A stretch of 64,000 nucleotides of DNA from NCBI GenBank assembly GCA_016584305.1, contig JACEEZ010018886.1:54761-118760 (forward strand), read 5' to 3'. Every line of letters begins with the position of its first letter. The first letter of the stretch is position 1. Under the pieces are notes generated by a model. That model was not told where the DNA came from. It was given only the letters and a program-made list of their open reading frames with translations, and ran no database searches. The DNA comes from Chionoecetes opilio (taxonomy: Eukaryota; Arthropoda; Malacostraca; Decapoda; Majidae). Both the position numbers and the translations under genes were made by a program. This document shows positions 45,480-55,984 of the stretch, piece by piece.

Positions 45480-47250
45480 GATGTCACGTGTTTGTGTGTG
45501 TTTGTGTGTTGGGGTGTGGTGTGTGTTGGGGTGGTTTGGTGTGTGTGTTTTGTTTTTGTGTGTTGTGGGGTGGGGTTTTGTGTGTGTGTGTGTTGTGTGT
45601 TTGTGTTTGTTTTGTGTTCAGGGAAAGGGGGTTTTTTAAATTTTCAGGGGGTTTTCCCGTAAGAAAAGTGTCGGGGTGCAGGGCCCTGTGTGTGGGAAAA
45701 GGGGGCTTTTGTGTAGGCCCCTGTGTTTGGGAAGGAAGGGGTTTTTGTACAAATGTGTTTGTGGGAAGGGTGTCCCGGGGTGCAGGCGTGTGAGTGGGGA
45801 AAAGGCGTGTGTGTGGGGGAAAAACGTGTGTACAGCGTGTGGGGTGGGAAGGGGGGTGGGGGGCAGGCGTGTGGGTGGGAAGGGGGCGCGTGTGCAGACG
45901 TGTGTGTGGGAATAAAATGTGTGTGGGAAAGAAAGGGGTTGGGGGCAAACGTGTGTGTGGGAAAGGGGCGTGGTTGGGGGGAAGGGTAAACGGTGTCAGG
46001 GGTGTGATGGGAAAGGGGGCGCGTTGCGGCGTTTGGGTGGGAAGGAGGGGGTTTTGTGCAGCGTGTGGGGTGGGAAAGGGGGCGTGTGTGCCGGCTTTTG
46101 TGTGGGAAAGGAGGCGTTTGTTTCAGGCGTGTGTAGGGAAGGATGGGTTTGTGGGGGGAAGGAAAGGGGTTTTGTGTGGGGAAAGGGGGAATTTTGTTTT
46201 CAGGGGGGTTTTGTGGGGAAGGGGGGCATGTGTTCAGGCGTGTGGTTGGGGAAAGGGGGCATGTTGCCCCACTGGTGGGGTGGCGGAAGCGTGTGGGGCA
46301 GGCGTGGGGTGTGGGAAAGAGGCTGTGTGTAGGGGTGTGGGGTGGGAAGGAGGCGTGTGTGCAGGGGTGTTTTTTGGAAGGAGGCGGGGTGGGAGGGATG
46401 TGTGTGGGAAGGAAACTTTTGTGCAGGGTGGGGTGGGAATTAGGCTTTTGTTTGAGAAGGAGGCGTGTGTGTGGGAAGGGGGCGTGTGGGGGCCCGGGGT
46501 GTTTTGTGGGGAAAGGGGGGGTGTGAGTGGGAAAAAGGCTTTGTGTGGGGAAGGGGGGTTGTGTGGAAGGGGGTCGGTGTGCGGCGTGTGGTTTGGGGAA
46601 GGGGGCGTGTGTGTGGAAGGGGCGTGTGTTTTTGGCTTTTGGGGGTGGGAAGGAGCGTGTTGGGGCCCGGGGTGTGGTTTTTTGGAAAGGGGCGTGGGCT
46701 GCAGGGGTGTGTGTGGGGAAAGGGGGTCGGTGTCAGGCGTGTGGGGTGGGGAAAGGGGCTGTGGCAGGGTTTTGTGTGGGAAGGGGGGCGTTTGTGCAGG
46801 CGTGGGTGTGGGGGAAAGGGGGCGGTGTGTGGGAAAAGGGGGCATTTTGTGGTTGGGGGGTGGGGGTGGGAAGGAAAGGGGGTGGGGTTTTGGGAATAGG
46901 CCCGGGTTGCCGGCGTGTGTGTGGGAAGGATGCATGTGTGCAGGGGGGTTTTGTGTGGAAGGAAGCGTTGTGCCGGCGTGTGTGTGGGAAGGAGGCCGGG
47001 GGTTTTTTTGCCAAAAGGGTTTGTGTGGGGAAGGGGGTTTTTGCAAAGGGGGTGGGGTGTAGGGGGTGTCGGTGTTTTCAGGGGGTGGGTGTGAGGCGTG
47101 TGGGGTTTTTGAGGCTTGTGCGGGGGGCGTGGGGTAGGAAGGTGTCGGTTTGCAGGGGTGTGTGCAGGAGGCGAGTGTGTGCAGGCTGTTTTGAGGAAAG
47201 GGGGTCGGTGTGCACGCGTGCAAAGGAGGCGGGATTATTTTGTGGGTTTT
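45480..47250 (+). repeat. G/T-rich minisatellite (GTGTGTGGGAAGGGGGC type)
   Basis: About 1.8 kb of degenerate 18-22 bp units such as GGCGTGTGTGTGGGAAGG. Cytosine is almost confined to single positions in the unit, so strand asymmetry is extreme. Frames in this region give artificial Cys-Val-Gly-Lys-Gly or His-Pro-Thr chains and are not genes. Confidence 0.85.
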
Positions 47251-47940
47251 TTGTGGGGGGGGGCAGGTTTTGGGGTTTTTGTGTTGGGGTGGGGGGAGGG
47301 GGGGGTGGTGGGTTTTTTGTGTTGGCGTGGGGGCAGGCACGGGGGGGTTTGTGTGTTTTTGGGGTGGGGGGGGGGACGTGTGGGGTTTGGGGTTTGGCGT
47401 GGGGGGGGGCAGGGGGGTTTTTTTTTGTGTTTTGGGGTGGGGACAGGGGGCGTGTTTTGGGGGTTTTTGTTTTGGGGGGGCAGAAGGCGTTGGGTTATGG
47501 GTGTTTGGCGTAGGGCAGAAGGCTTTTGGGTTTGCGTTTGGTTTTGTGTGCGGGAAACCCCTGTGAATTTATGTGTGTTGGGGTGGGGGCCCGAAGGCGT
47601 GTGGGTTATGTGTGGGGGGCGTAGAGGAAGGGGTGTGGGGTTTTTTGCGGTTGGTGTGTGTGCGGGTAGCTGTTTAGTTTATGTTTTGTTGGGGGGTGGG
47701 GGCGAAGGGTGGGGGAAATTTTTGTGGTGTTGGCGTGGGGGGGAGGAAAGGCCCTGGGGTTTTGTGTGTTGGCCTTGGGGCAGAAGGCGTGTGGGGTTTT
47801 GTGTGGGTTTGGGTGGGGGGGAAAGGGGTGTGGGATTATGTTGTTTTGGGGTGGGGGCAGAAGGCGTGTGGGGGTTTTGTGTGTTGGGGGGGGCAGAAGG
47901 GGTGTGGGGGGATGTCCCGTTGGCGTGGGGGGGCCCAGTA
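47250..47940 (+). repeat. GTGTTGGGGTGGGGGCAGAAGGC-type minisatellite
   Basis: About 690 bp with a unit of roughly 40 bp (TTTTGTGTGTTGGGGTGGGG then GCAGAAGGCGTGTGGG). It continues from the previous array with a longer unit. G runs of four or more recur every 10-15 bases. Confidence 0.8.
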
Positions 47941-48037
47941 AAGAACACCCCCAACGTGAAAAATTCCAGGATGAAGCACATCTATACATTTTTTAAAGCC
48001 CGATGGAAGTGTGAAAAAGGGAAAACCCGGTTTAAAA

Positions 48038-48234
48038 TCTCTCTCTCTCTCTCCTCTCTTTTCTCTCTCTCCCTCTCCTCTCTTCCCCTCCCCTCTCCTC
48101 TCGCTCTCTCCTTCTCTCTCTTTCTCCTCTCTCGGTTTTCCCTCCTCTTTTCTCTCCCTCTCTTTTCTCTCTCCTTTTTTTTCTCTCTTCCCCTCCCCCT
48201 CTCCCTCTTTTCCTCTCTCTTTTCCTTTGTAGTT
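48038..48234 (+). repeat. CT-rich tract
   Basis: Interrupted CT/CCT/TTT stretch that follows a short unique sequence (47940-48035). Confidence 0.9.
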
Positions 48235-48404
48235 TTGAAAAATAAACCTTAAAAGGAAAAAATACAAATAGATGTAATTAAAACCAAATTTCGAAAAACC
48301 CTAGGGATAATGTAAAAAAATTCGTGAACAATGCAACATTGCACCCTGAAACCCAAAAAATTTAACAAAAGTTTACCCTCCCTCCCCCCCCCCCTTTTTT
48401 AGTG

Positions 48405-48832
48405 CCTCTATGGGGTGAGGCAGATAATACTTTAATAGATAGTCTCTTCGTTATGCAAAAACAGTTTCTAAGAACCATCTTCTTTCTTGGCCGTTACGAT
48501 CACACAAACGAATTTTTCAGTGAATACAAATTTTTAAAGATTCAAGATATTATAATTTTACAACCTTGTGTATTTGTGTATAACTCTCAATTCATATTTT
48601 ATAACAACAGTGGCTTTCAATTTAAAAATCATGATATAAATAGTAGACATGCTAACCAACCTCATTCCTCGTTTCCGGACTAGTCATGCACAACAATGTA
48701 TTTTGTATAGAGGGACGCATCTGTGGAACCAACTTCCACAAGAATTTAGATCTTCTAACACCAAAAACTCGTTTAAAGCAAAATTAAAGAAAAATTGCTC
48801 TACGATTATTTGTAGTTTTTTATTTTTTTATT
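48405..48832 (+). pseudogene. LINE reverse transcriptase C-terminal fragment
   Basis: The plus-strand translation begins at LWGEADNTLIDSLFVMQKQFLRTIF, followed by a TNEFFSEYKFLKIQDIIILQPCVFVYN block. After one frameshift near 48660 it continues through HLWNQLPQEFRSS to FKAKLKK. The order QK-x-R...lF...ki.d.....fmy...lWN.LP..i is the conserved C-terminal segment after the RT thumb in several non-LTR clades. Catalytic blocks are absent. The 3' side runs into an AT microsatellite. It is unlike the RTE and CR1 copies here, so it is another family. Confidence 0.7.
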
Positions 48833-48839
48833 TATTTAT

Positions 48840-48957
<118 letters not shown>

Positions 48958-49542
48958 TATTTTTATTTTTTTTTATAAATATATATTGGGTTTATGTATT
49001 ATATTCGAAATATATGTTTACATGTTTATTTCCATTTTCAAGTATATATATATTTTTTTGTGAACGCTCTTATGAGTATAAATAGTACGTATAATGAATG
49101 TTTAGTGTTAGTATTTCATAGGGTAGTGGCTTTATTATATATCCTGATATTATTATTTATACATGTGTAATATTTCATGTTTTCTTTAATTGTTAGGGTA
49201 TTTAGTAAAGACTTTGTCAGCTCACAATCTAATATTCTCCATGGGTCCTCTAAGAGCACTGCTCAATGGACCCGGGCATTCTTGTACTGTGCAAATTTTA
49301 ACCTCCACGATGTGTATGTAATGCCAAATAAATATATCAATATCAATATATCAATATCTCTCTCGAGTAAGAAGGATTGTGGCTGCAAATTTTCTGTTGC
49401 AGATTTTGGCTTGCATGGTGTTTTATTTATATAGTTTTATCTTTTATGTGTGTGAAGAGTTTGTGTGGGTGTTTGAAGCGGCTTTTGTTACGCGTGTTGC
49501 TTTTATTTTTTTGCTGTTGTTATTGTTATAGTCTATTTTTTT

Positions 49543-49674
49543 AACGCGGCGAAAATTGTATTCTATCTTAAGGTCTCATGCTTAAAATGATTCCTATGTT
49601 TACCTGATAATATATGATAAACTATGATAAAATACAGGTGATATTTAGAAGAACTGTAGTATTCCCTTCTGCAT
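49543..49674 (+). repeat. Dispersed repeat, copy of 2320-2456
   Basis: Same orientation and same start after a T-run. Shares CTATCTTAAGGTCTCATGCTTA and TAGTATTCCCTTCT. Followed by a C-run at 49717-49733 and a single N at 49791. Confidence 0.65.
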
Positions 49675-49796
49675 CAATATCACTACCCCCACGAGGGGCT
49701 CACGTTTTCTCCCTTCCCCCCCCCCCCCCCCCCGCTACCTCCCCACGCCGGGAAAAGGCCATTGCGAGGGGCCCAAAAAAGGGAGGGAAANTGTTT

Positions 49797-50484
49797 CCCC
49801 ATCTCCTCGGGAGGAGCGCGTCAACGTCCTCCTCGGTGGCAGGGGCGAGCTCCGGGCGGCGGAGGAGCCTCCTCATAACGTGCATCATGCGGACGATATG
49901 CAATCAACATTGCAAGTCTCCTCCTGACGGGGATGTTGTCGTAGCGGGATAGGCAGTGTGACGTCCCTCGGCTCTCGCTGTCGCTGGCGCTTCAGGCACT
50001 GCAGTGCAGGTGGCTGGCTGGGCGGGTGACCTTGAGGGCGACTCCTGTGTGGTGGGCGGGACCTGGTCCCAGTCTCTCGTTTAGGCAGTGGGGGGGGAAA
50101 TGCGGCGGGGGTGATGGTAGCCGCCTCCTCCACTGTTACTGTCAGCTGCGCTTCACTTTCCCTTCAGCCCGACCCGCGGCCTGGGGTGGGGTCCCTGGGG
50201 ACTAGGAGGGAAGGCTGCTTGGCGGCCTTGACCCAGGCTGGCCTGGCTGGTAGGGGAGCAGGGATGAAGCGGTGTTGCCGCTGTTGTTCCTGTGGTTGTC
50301 CACGTGTTTCATGATGGCGGTGTTGCCGCCACCGTGGTGCTTGAGGCTGTTGCTGCAGGCGAGGCTGAGACATCCTGCGAAGCCTCTCAGGGCACTGAGG
50401 GTTCCAGGCGTGTGTTTCCTCCCGCAATTCGGACACTTTGCGGTGGTGGCCTCATTGGACTTGTGGCGGCCAATACAATCCTCC
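49797..50484 (-). pseudogene. Jockey-type LINE ORF1 C-terminal half, copy 2
   Basis: The minus strand repeats the 36.7-37.3 kb ORF1 segment: CIGRHKSN, the knuckle CPNCGR..., PRLQQQ and RPAWVKAAKQPSLL. One base is lost inside the knuckle codons (GTGTGT for GTGGTGT near 50411), which shifts the frame. Further deletions occur near 50080 and 49905. The endonuclease is missing and the left border lies beside the N and a C-run. Both copies start at the same CAATACAATCCT word. Confidence 0.75.
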
Positions 50485-50805
50485 GTCGGGTGGTTAAGGC
50501 TGGTTTTACTGTACAAATTTGAACAGTATAATCAAAAATAGATTCAACAAAAATACAGGATATAATTGCATATGGAGTGTTCACATCAATAGTTAATACA
50601 ATGATGTGAAAAGAAGCATGTAACAACAAGGAACAAAAAGGTAATAATATTGTGTAGTAAGATTTGTGTAAATACAACAGGTAGTTATTAAAATGTGTAT
50701 GTATGTGTGTAAGATTTTATTTTTACGAAAGTAACACATCTAAAAATGACAGAACGGGAGAAACGGGAAAACGGAAAACTGGAGTGAGGAGGCACACTGA
50801 AGTAT
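50485..50805. other. AT-rich spacer, nothing recognised
   Basis: Sequence between the Jockey fragment and the CR1-like element, with no repeat partner or protein similarity that I can see. Confidence 0.5.
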
Positions 50806-51266
50806 AATCGCGCGTGCTGCTACAGGCTAATTATGTAGGATTAAAAAAACACCTGGAAGGTATTAACAGTGACAAGAGGGAGGGGGAGATGAGACATGTG
50901 GTCGAGACGGAGGGGGGTGTCGGTGAGGTCAACGCTGAAAGGGATTATAATAACTTTGTCAGCAATTTAATTGAAGGTCAAAAAGAATATTCCTTGTAGG
51001 GCGATAAGATCAGGGAAAAACGAGCCCAAATGGATGACTGAGTTTTTAAAACACAACACAGGGGTAAAAAGGGACCTGTATAAGAAGGTTAAGGATGGAC
51101 AGGTGAATAGAGAGCAGTATAACGAGATGGCTAGAACGGTAAAAAAAAAAATTAACAAGATCAGCGAAGAAGAATTATGAGATTAAGGTTGCAAGGAAGG
51201 CAAAGACCTTTTTTCAGGTTTATAAAACAAAGACTAGGGAATTAGTGGGGCCATTACAAAATAATC
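50806..51266 (+). pseudogene. CR1-like ORF2: endonuclease end and linker
   Basis: Translation shows an ANYVGLKKHLEGINSDKREGE block, then FVSNLIEGQKEY, IPCRAIRSGKNEPKWMTEFLK and KRDLYKKVKDG...EQYNEMARTVKKKI. The motif P-x-W-M followed by a Lys-rich helix is typical of the segment between endonuclease and RT in CR1-group LINEs. It ends ...GPLQNN at the RTE junction and continues KQGEIISTAED on the other side (52964). Confidence 0.75.
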
Positions 51267-52963
51267 TCTGTCACGCCGGACTAGAACCCTCCTGAGGAGA
51301 GACAAGGAGAGGTATGTCAGGAGTCTCGCTGAGGATGTCGAGGGTCATTTGAACGCTAATGACCTCCGACCCGCCTACCGAGCCCTGAAGAAGCTCCGTT
51401 CCAAGTTTCCTTCTCGGGCGAGTGCTATTCGAACAGCAGATGGGCGCCTCGTGTCGGACATGGATGGGCAGATGGCTCGTTGGGCTGAGTACTTTGGGCA
51501 GTTGTTCACGGTGGACCCTCCAACTGAGCAGCTTCACACCACTGGGTTACAGGCAGTGGATGCCGATCCTCCCATTGACGAAACCGCACCCTGTCTTGAC
51601 GAAGTCAGAGAGGCTGTAGCAAAGTTGAAGGGTGGAAAGGCAGCTGGTGTTTGTAATATCAGTGCGGAGCTCCTCAAAGCTGGGGGTGAGGCCATGATCC
51701 GCGGTTTGCATGCTGTCCTGACTGCCGTGTGGCAATCAGGTACCATTCCTCCTGACTGGAAAAGGGGGCTGGTCGTCCCTATCTGGAAAGGGAAAGGGGA
51801 CCGTCAGGACTGCAACAATTACCGCGGTATTACACTGCTCAGCGTACCAGGCAAGGTGCTTGCCCATCTATTGCTGACACGAATTCGCAGTCATCTGGTG
51901 AAGCATCAGAGACCTCAGCAGTCTGGGTTCACGCCTGGTAAGTCAACAACGGACCGTATCCTAGCGCTTCGTGTCCTGGTGGAACGCCGACGTGAGTTTC
52001 GACAGGGGATGCTTGCAGCCTATGTTGATCTCAAGAAGGCGTTTGACTCAGTGCATCGTGAGTCACTCTGGGATCTTCTGCGACTTCGAGGGATTCCTGC
52101 AAGGACTATTGGTTTGATAATTTTATAACTGGTCTGTATTCTGGGACTGAGAGTGCTGTGAAGTGTGAGGCAGGTGTATCCAGCTTCTTTCCTGTGAATA
52201 CAGGAGTGAGGCAAGGGTGCGTCCTTGCCCCATCACTTTTCAACGCTTGTATGGACTGGGTATTGGACAAGGTTGTAGATCAAAGGGATTGTGGAGCATC
52301 CGTCGGCAACACCAAGATCACTGATCTTGTTTTGCCGATGATGCAGTAATCTTTGCTGAGTCGCTGGAGGTCCTGGTGATGGCTCTCGAGGCGCTGCACG
52401 AGGAGGCAAAGCTTTGGGACTTGAGGTCTCCTGGCTCAAGACCAAGGTCCAGGTATTTGGAGACTTACTAGATGATGCAGTACAGTCTGTTCATGCGTGT
52501 GGCGAGGACATTGAGATCTTGGAAAGTTTTACATACCTTGGTAGCGCAGTCCATAATGACGGCGGGTCACGTCAAGAAGTCTTACGGCGGATTGGCATAG
52601 CCCACGGTGTTATGGACTTGCTCAGCGGGAGTATTTGGCGTTGTCGGTACCTGTGCAGGAGGACAAAGATCCCGATCTTCAAGTCGTTTATATTAGTCGC
52701 TATATGGGCATGTGGCACGCTACCCTGAAACCGATCCTTCCCATCGGGTTGTATCTGTAAGAGACAATCCGGCGTGGAGGAGGCCAAGGGGGCGCCCACA
52801 AGGCTCGTGGCTGGGGCAAGTTGATGTTTCTTGTCGAGAGCTGCTTGGTATGGGAAAGGAGCCTGCATGGGAACTCGCGCATGGTGACCCCCGGGAGTGG
52901 CGTCGTAGGGTGGGCGAGGCGACGCGCCCCCCGGCGTATGCCCCCAATGATTGATTGATTAAA
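51267..52963 (+). mobile_element. RTE-like LINE copy 4, 5'-truncated
   Basis: It starts in the linker (SRRTRTLLRRDKERYVRSL) and ends in the ATGATTGATTGATT tail. A single frame of about 259 codons (51349-52128) covers linker and RT fingers with the blocks SAELLKAGGEAMIRGL and NNYRGITLLSVPGK. A small insertion near 52118-52128 and single-base losses near 52333 and 52411 break the palm. About 260 bp is deleted at 52690, joining FKS to the GHVARYPETD region. Flanking AAAATAA-type repeats suggest the target duplication. It lies inside the CR1-like element. Confidence 0.9.
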
Positions 52964-53025
52964 AAAATAAGCAGGGGGAGATTATAAGCACGGCAGAGGA
53001 TGTGTAAAATTTTAAATGATTATTA

Positions 53026-53067
53026 CCTCCGCCAACGAAGTTGGAGGGGTTATGTTTTCACCCCGAT

Positions 53068-53099
<32 letters not shown>

Positions 53100-53255
53100 T
53101 AGTGTATAGGATTTCTCGAAAAGTTACCAATATATTTGGACCAAACTCAGTATACCAAGTCTATTTGGTATAAGGAAGAACTGATCTTTGTAATCTTCCT
53201 GGGGGGGGGGGGGGATGAAATGGCGGATATCGCTCTACTGCTGCCCCCCCCCCCC
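53026..53255. mobile_element. Hairpin-headed dispersed repeat with (TCTG)n
   Basis: It starts with the self-complementary head CCTCCGCCAAC...GTTGGAGG, followed by GGTTATGTTTTCACCCC, a (TCTG)n array (53067-53095), AGGATTTCTCGAAAAGTTA and GGATATCGCTCTACTGCTG, and ends in a C-run. I recall similar CCTCCGCCAAC...TCTGTCTG repeats from many invertebrate genomes; the family name is uncertain. The TA on each side may be its target. It splits the CR1 coding sequence at NDYF. Confidence 0.7.
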
Positions 53256-53908
53256 TAGTTCTTAAGTTTTTACTCAGGAGGATAAACAGAATCATACCTG
53301 ATAGTGACAGAATTTAGAGGGAGATGATGGGAAAACTCAAAGATATTGTGATACTATGGAAATGGTAAAGTATAGACGGAATGATAATTTTAAGTCCCCA
53401 GGACCAGATGAATGTATCCCAGAGTACTAAAAGAATCAAAGGGGTTGTTAGTGATGCCGTTAGTGCATATTTTTTAGAAACCGATGGGATACAGGGGAAG
53501 TGCCGTTAAATGTGGAGGAGAGGAGATAGTCCATATTTAAGAAGGAACTAGAGGATAAGGGTCAAATAATCGACCCGTTAGCCGGGACGTCAGTGTAGGT
53601 AAAATTTTTGGAAGCTGTTATTGCAAAAAAAAATTAGAAGAGCATCTTGAAAAGCATTACTTTTATTATGATTCACAACATGGTTTCACAAAGGTAAATC
53701 GTGTCTCACTAATTATTGAGTTTTATAGAAGGTTTGATGAAACAGCAGATAATGATGAGGATTATGATATAGTATACTTTGGAATTTTAGTAGGCATACA
53801 AACAAGGTGCCACATGGTAGACTTAAATAAGGTTAAAGCCATGGAATAGATGGAAAGTTCTTCGTTGGATTAGAGCTTGGCTAAGGTTTATAGGCAACAA
53901 AGGGTTAA
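53256..53908 (+). pseudogene. CR1-like RT, fingers and palm remnant
   Basis: Heavily frameshifted. Recognisable pieces are FTQED (53271), KSPGPDECIPEYLKE-like sequence at about 53393-53430 (the GPD block before RT domain 1) and a DSQHGFTK-like block near 53670. An ML(P)GNKG-like stretch near 53890 precedes the hAT. Indels are numerous, so no long frame remains. Confidence 0.6.
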
Positions 53909-53916
53909 CAATTAAT
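53909..53916. repeat. hAT target-site duplication, left
   Basis: CAATTAAT, repeated exactly at 54946-54953. Confidence 0.85.
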
Positions 53917-54945
53917 AGTTGCTGGCACGCGACAAAATAGGTGGTCCACTTTTGCTATCCGCGATCAAAAATTTGGGTTCCGGATCGCGATTCCGCGATC
54001 GCGGATATATTATTTAAGTTTGAATTAAAATTCCGCGATCGTTTATTCCGCGATCGGTAATCGCTAGCGAAAGTATTTTTTAATTTGCGGAGTAAAAGAA
54101 AGGCAGGAATAACGAAGGACTTTAAAGCAGGTGGAGAATAGATTGTGCAAAGCTCGCAGATAGATGAAATAACTCTCAAGGCCATGTACGACCAGTACGG
54201 AACGTGTAAGGTAGAAGAGATGTGACCTGGCGGATAGCGGAAGTCTGCCAACCAACATGGGGTAGGGGTGGCGACTGCCATTTGGCCTACGTGCAACCGA
54301 AAATATGGGCTATTTTTTAGTTCAACTACTAGTGCACATGGTTATGTGTTAAGTTCAGCTGTTAGCACTACGTTGCTTACTGAAGTTAGTTTCTTCCGGG
54401 GAAGGCGGCAAAAACGGCGTTAGCGTGGAGCACGAGATGTGCCATGATGAGTCTCCGACCTGTTGTTTACATTCTAACCTGTTGCTCTAACCGAAAATGT
54501 ACACGGGAGAGGCGCGTTAAAAGTTGTAAAATTCAGGAAATAAGTTTTTTCTATGTAGGCTAGGTGAGGTGAGTTTCGAATTCAAGTTAGAACTTGACAT
54601 TTAGCGTTTGCTAAGAGCGGGGAAGTCAGCGACTTTACTGTGGAACAGTTCAGAGCTGACTGATCAGCCCGCGGGCGGCCAGCAGCAGGCGCGTCAGGTA
54701 ACAGAACAGCTGGCTGGTCAACCCAACCCCACGCGGGTAGCGCTGGAATTTTTTTTGTTTTTCAAGTAAAAATTTTGGATCGTGGACAAAAAATCGCGGA
54801 ATTAAAGGCAAAAAAAAATTCCGCGATCAAGATCGTGATCGCGGAATTAATTCTAATTTAATAAAAATTCCGCGATCGATTTTTGGTAGTCCGCGATCGC
54901 GGAATCGCGGAATCGCGGACTATAATTCCGCGACGCCCAGCACTG
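53917..54945. mobile_element. Non-autonomous hAT element, 1029 bp
   Basis: The right end on the minus strand is CAGTGCTGGGCGTCGCGG, typical of hAT termini. The left end AGTTGCTGGCACGCGAC is a weaker inverted match. Exact 8-bp target duplications flank it. The subterminal zones (53955-54065 and 54775-54935) are dense in TTCCGCGATC and its complement, up to five or more on each side, as expected for transposase-binding repeats. The interior (54070-54770) encodes no transposase. Confidence 0.85.
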
Positions 54946-54953
54946 CAATTAAT

Positions 54954-55979
54954 GGTTCTAAATCTGAATGGGGGCAGGTAACGAGTTCCACAAGGGTCTG
55001 TTTTGGGTCCATTACTATTTTTGATTTACATCAACGACTTGGATTAGTAGTGATATCAGCAAGTTTGCGGATGATACTAAGGTAGGTAGGATTATTAAAA
55101 TCACAGTCTGATGTAAATATTTTGCAAGGAAACTTAGATAAATTTAATGAGTGGGCAGATGGAATTTAATATTGATAAGTGCAGCGTTATGAATGTTGGT
55201 AGAAAAAATCCTGGTAAAAAGGTACACCATACGCAATGTATCGCTGAAAAGATCAGAGGTGAGAAAGATCTGGGAGTGCGGGTAAGCTCAGACATCCATC
55301 CTAGGAATCAATGTATTGAGGCTAGAAATCGAGCCAACAGGGTCGATGCGCCTGGTAGGATTTATTACCAGTAGTGTTAAAAGTAGCTGTGCTGAAGCTA
55401 TGCTAAAGCTTTATTTGGCTCTAGTCAGACCTCACCTAGACTATGCAGTTCAGTTTTGGTCTCCGTATTACAGGATGGATATTGCCTTGTTAGAATCAGT
55501 GCAGAGAAGGATGACCAAAATTATTCATGGAATGCGTAACTTTAGTTATGAGAAGAGATTGAAACTATTAAATTTACACTCATTCGAGAGGCGTAGAGTA
55601 AGGGGCGATCTGATAGAAGTTTTTAAGTGGATAAAGGGAACAATATAGGCAATGTAGGGAAAAGTTCTTAAGGTTAGTAAGCAGGGTAGAAACAAGAAGT
55701 AACGAGAAGTAGAAGAACGAGATTCAAGCTGGAAAAGCGTAGATTCAAAACGGAAATTGGGAGAAACTGGTTCACAAATTGGGTGGTGAATGATTGAAAT
55801 GGACTAAATCGTCAGGTGGCCCCCTGCGGAGTCTATTAGGGTCTTTAAAAGGAGTCTGGATAAATTCATGGATGGGCAAGAGAAGTGTATATAGGGAGAG
55901 TTAGTAACAGGAACTACCTCGTGTAGGTCTCACGGCCTCTTGTAGCTTCCTTACTTTATTTTGTTCTTATGTTCTTATG
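54954..55979 (+). pseudogene. CR1-like RT end, C-terminal domain and 3' end
   Basis: Starts with an SSTRVCFGS-like remnant of the QGSVLGP block (54980), then LIYIND-like and SKFADDTK-like remnants (about 55020-55080, catalytic box frameshifted). The frame that follows reads EWADGMEFNIDKCSVM, then ...KDLGVRVSSDIHP. A second frame (from 55316) has KSSCAEAMLKLYLALVRPHLDYAVQFWSPY, LESVQRRMTKII, EKRLKLLNLHSFERRRVRGDLIEVFK. The remainder to 55880 (RVFKRSLDKFMDG) is the usual CR1 C-terminus. The 3' UTR is about 90 bp, ending in TTCTTATG repeats. Confidence 0.85.
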
Positions 55980-55984
55980 CCATG

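Larger units (their letters stand above)
40911..48400. other. Second homopolymer-rich, probably low-quality block
   Basis: Long C, G, A and T runs dominate. Segments with a clean paralogue in the window (42024-42245 and 44545-44770) differ from it mainly by run expansion and by replacement with a neighbouring base. No credible gene is seen. A GGGTTCGATCC word near 43913 resembles a B box but lacks an A box. Repeats inside are listed separately. Confidence 0.6.
50806..55979 (+). mobile_element. CR1-like LINE carrying three nested insertions
   Basis: The plus-strand order is the end of the endonuclease and linker (50806-51266), RTE insertion, RT start (52964-53025), hairpin-headed repeat, RT middle (53256-53908), hAT insertion, RT end and C-terminus (54954-55800), and a short 3' UTR. 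The 3' end is two direct copies of TTCTTATG (55964-55979). An 8-bp 3' repeat of this kind is a hallmark of CR1-group elements. The 5' part is missing. Frameshifts and stops are common. Confidence 0.85.

Noticed and set aside
45794..47513. Cys/Gly/Val-rich open frames of 300-420 codons in the G/T minisatellite
   Set aside because: Several frames on both strands are open at once, which is expected from a stop-poor repeat. There is no start context, no domain and no codon bias.
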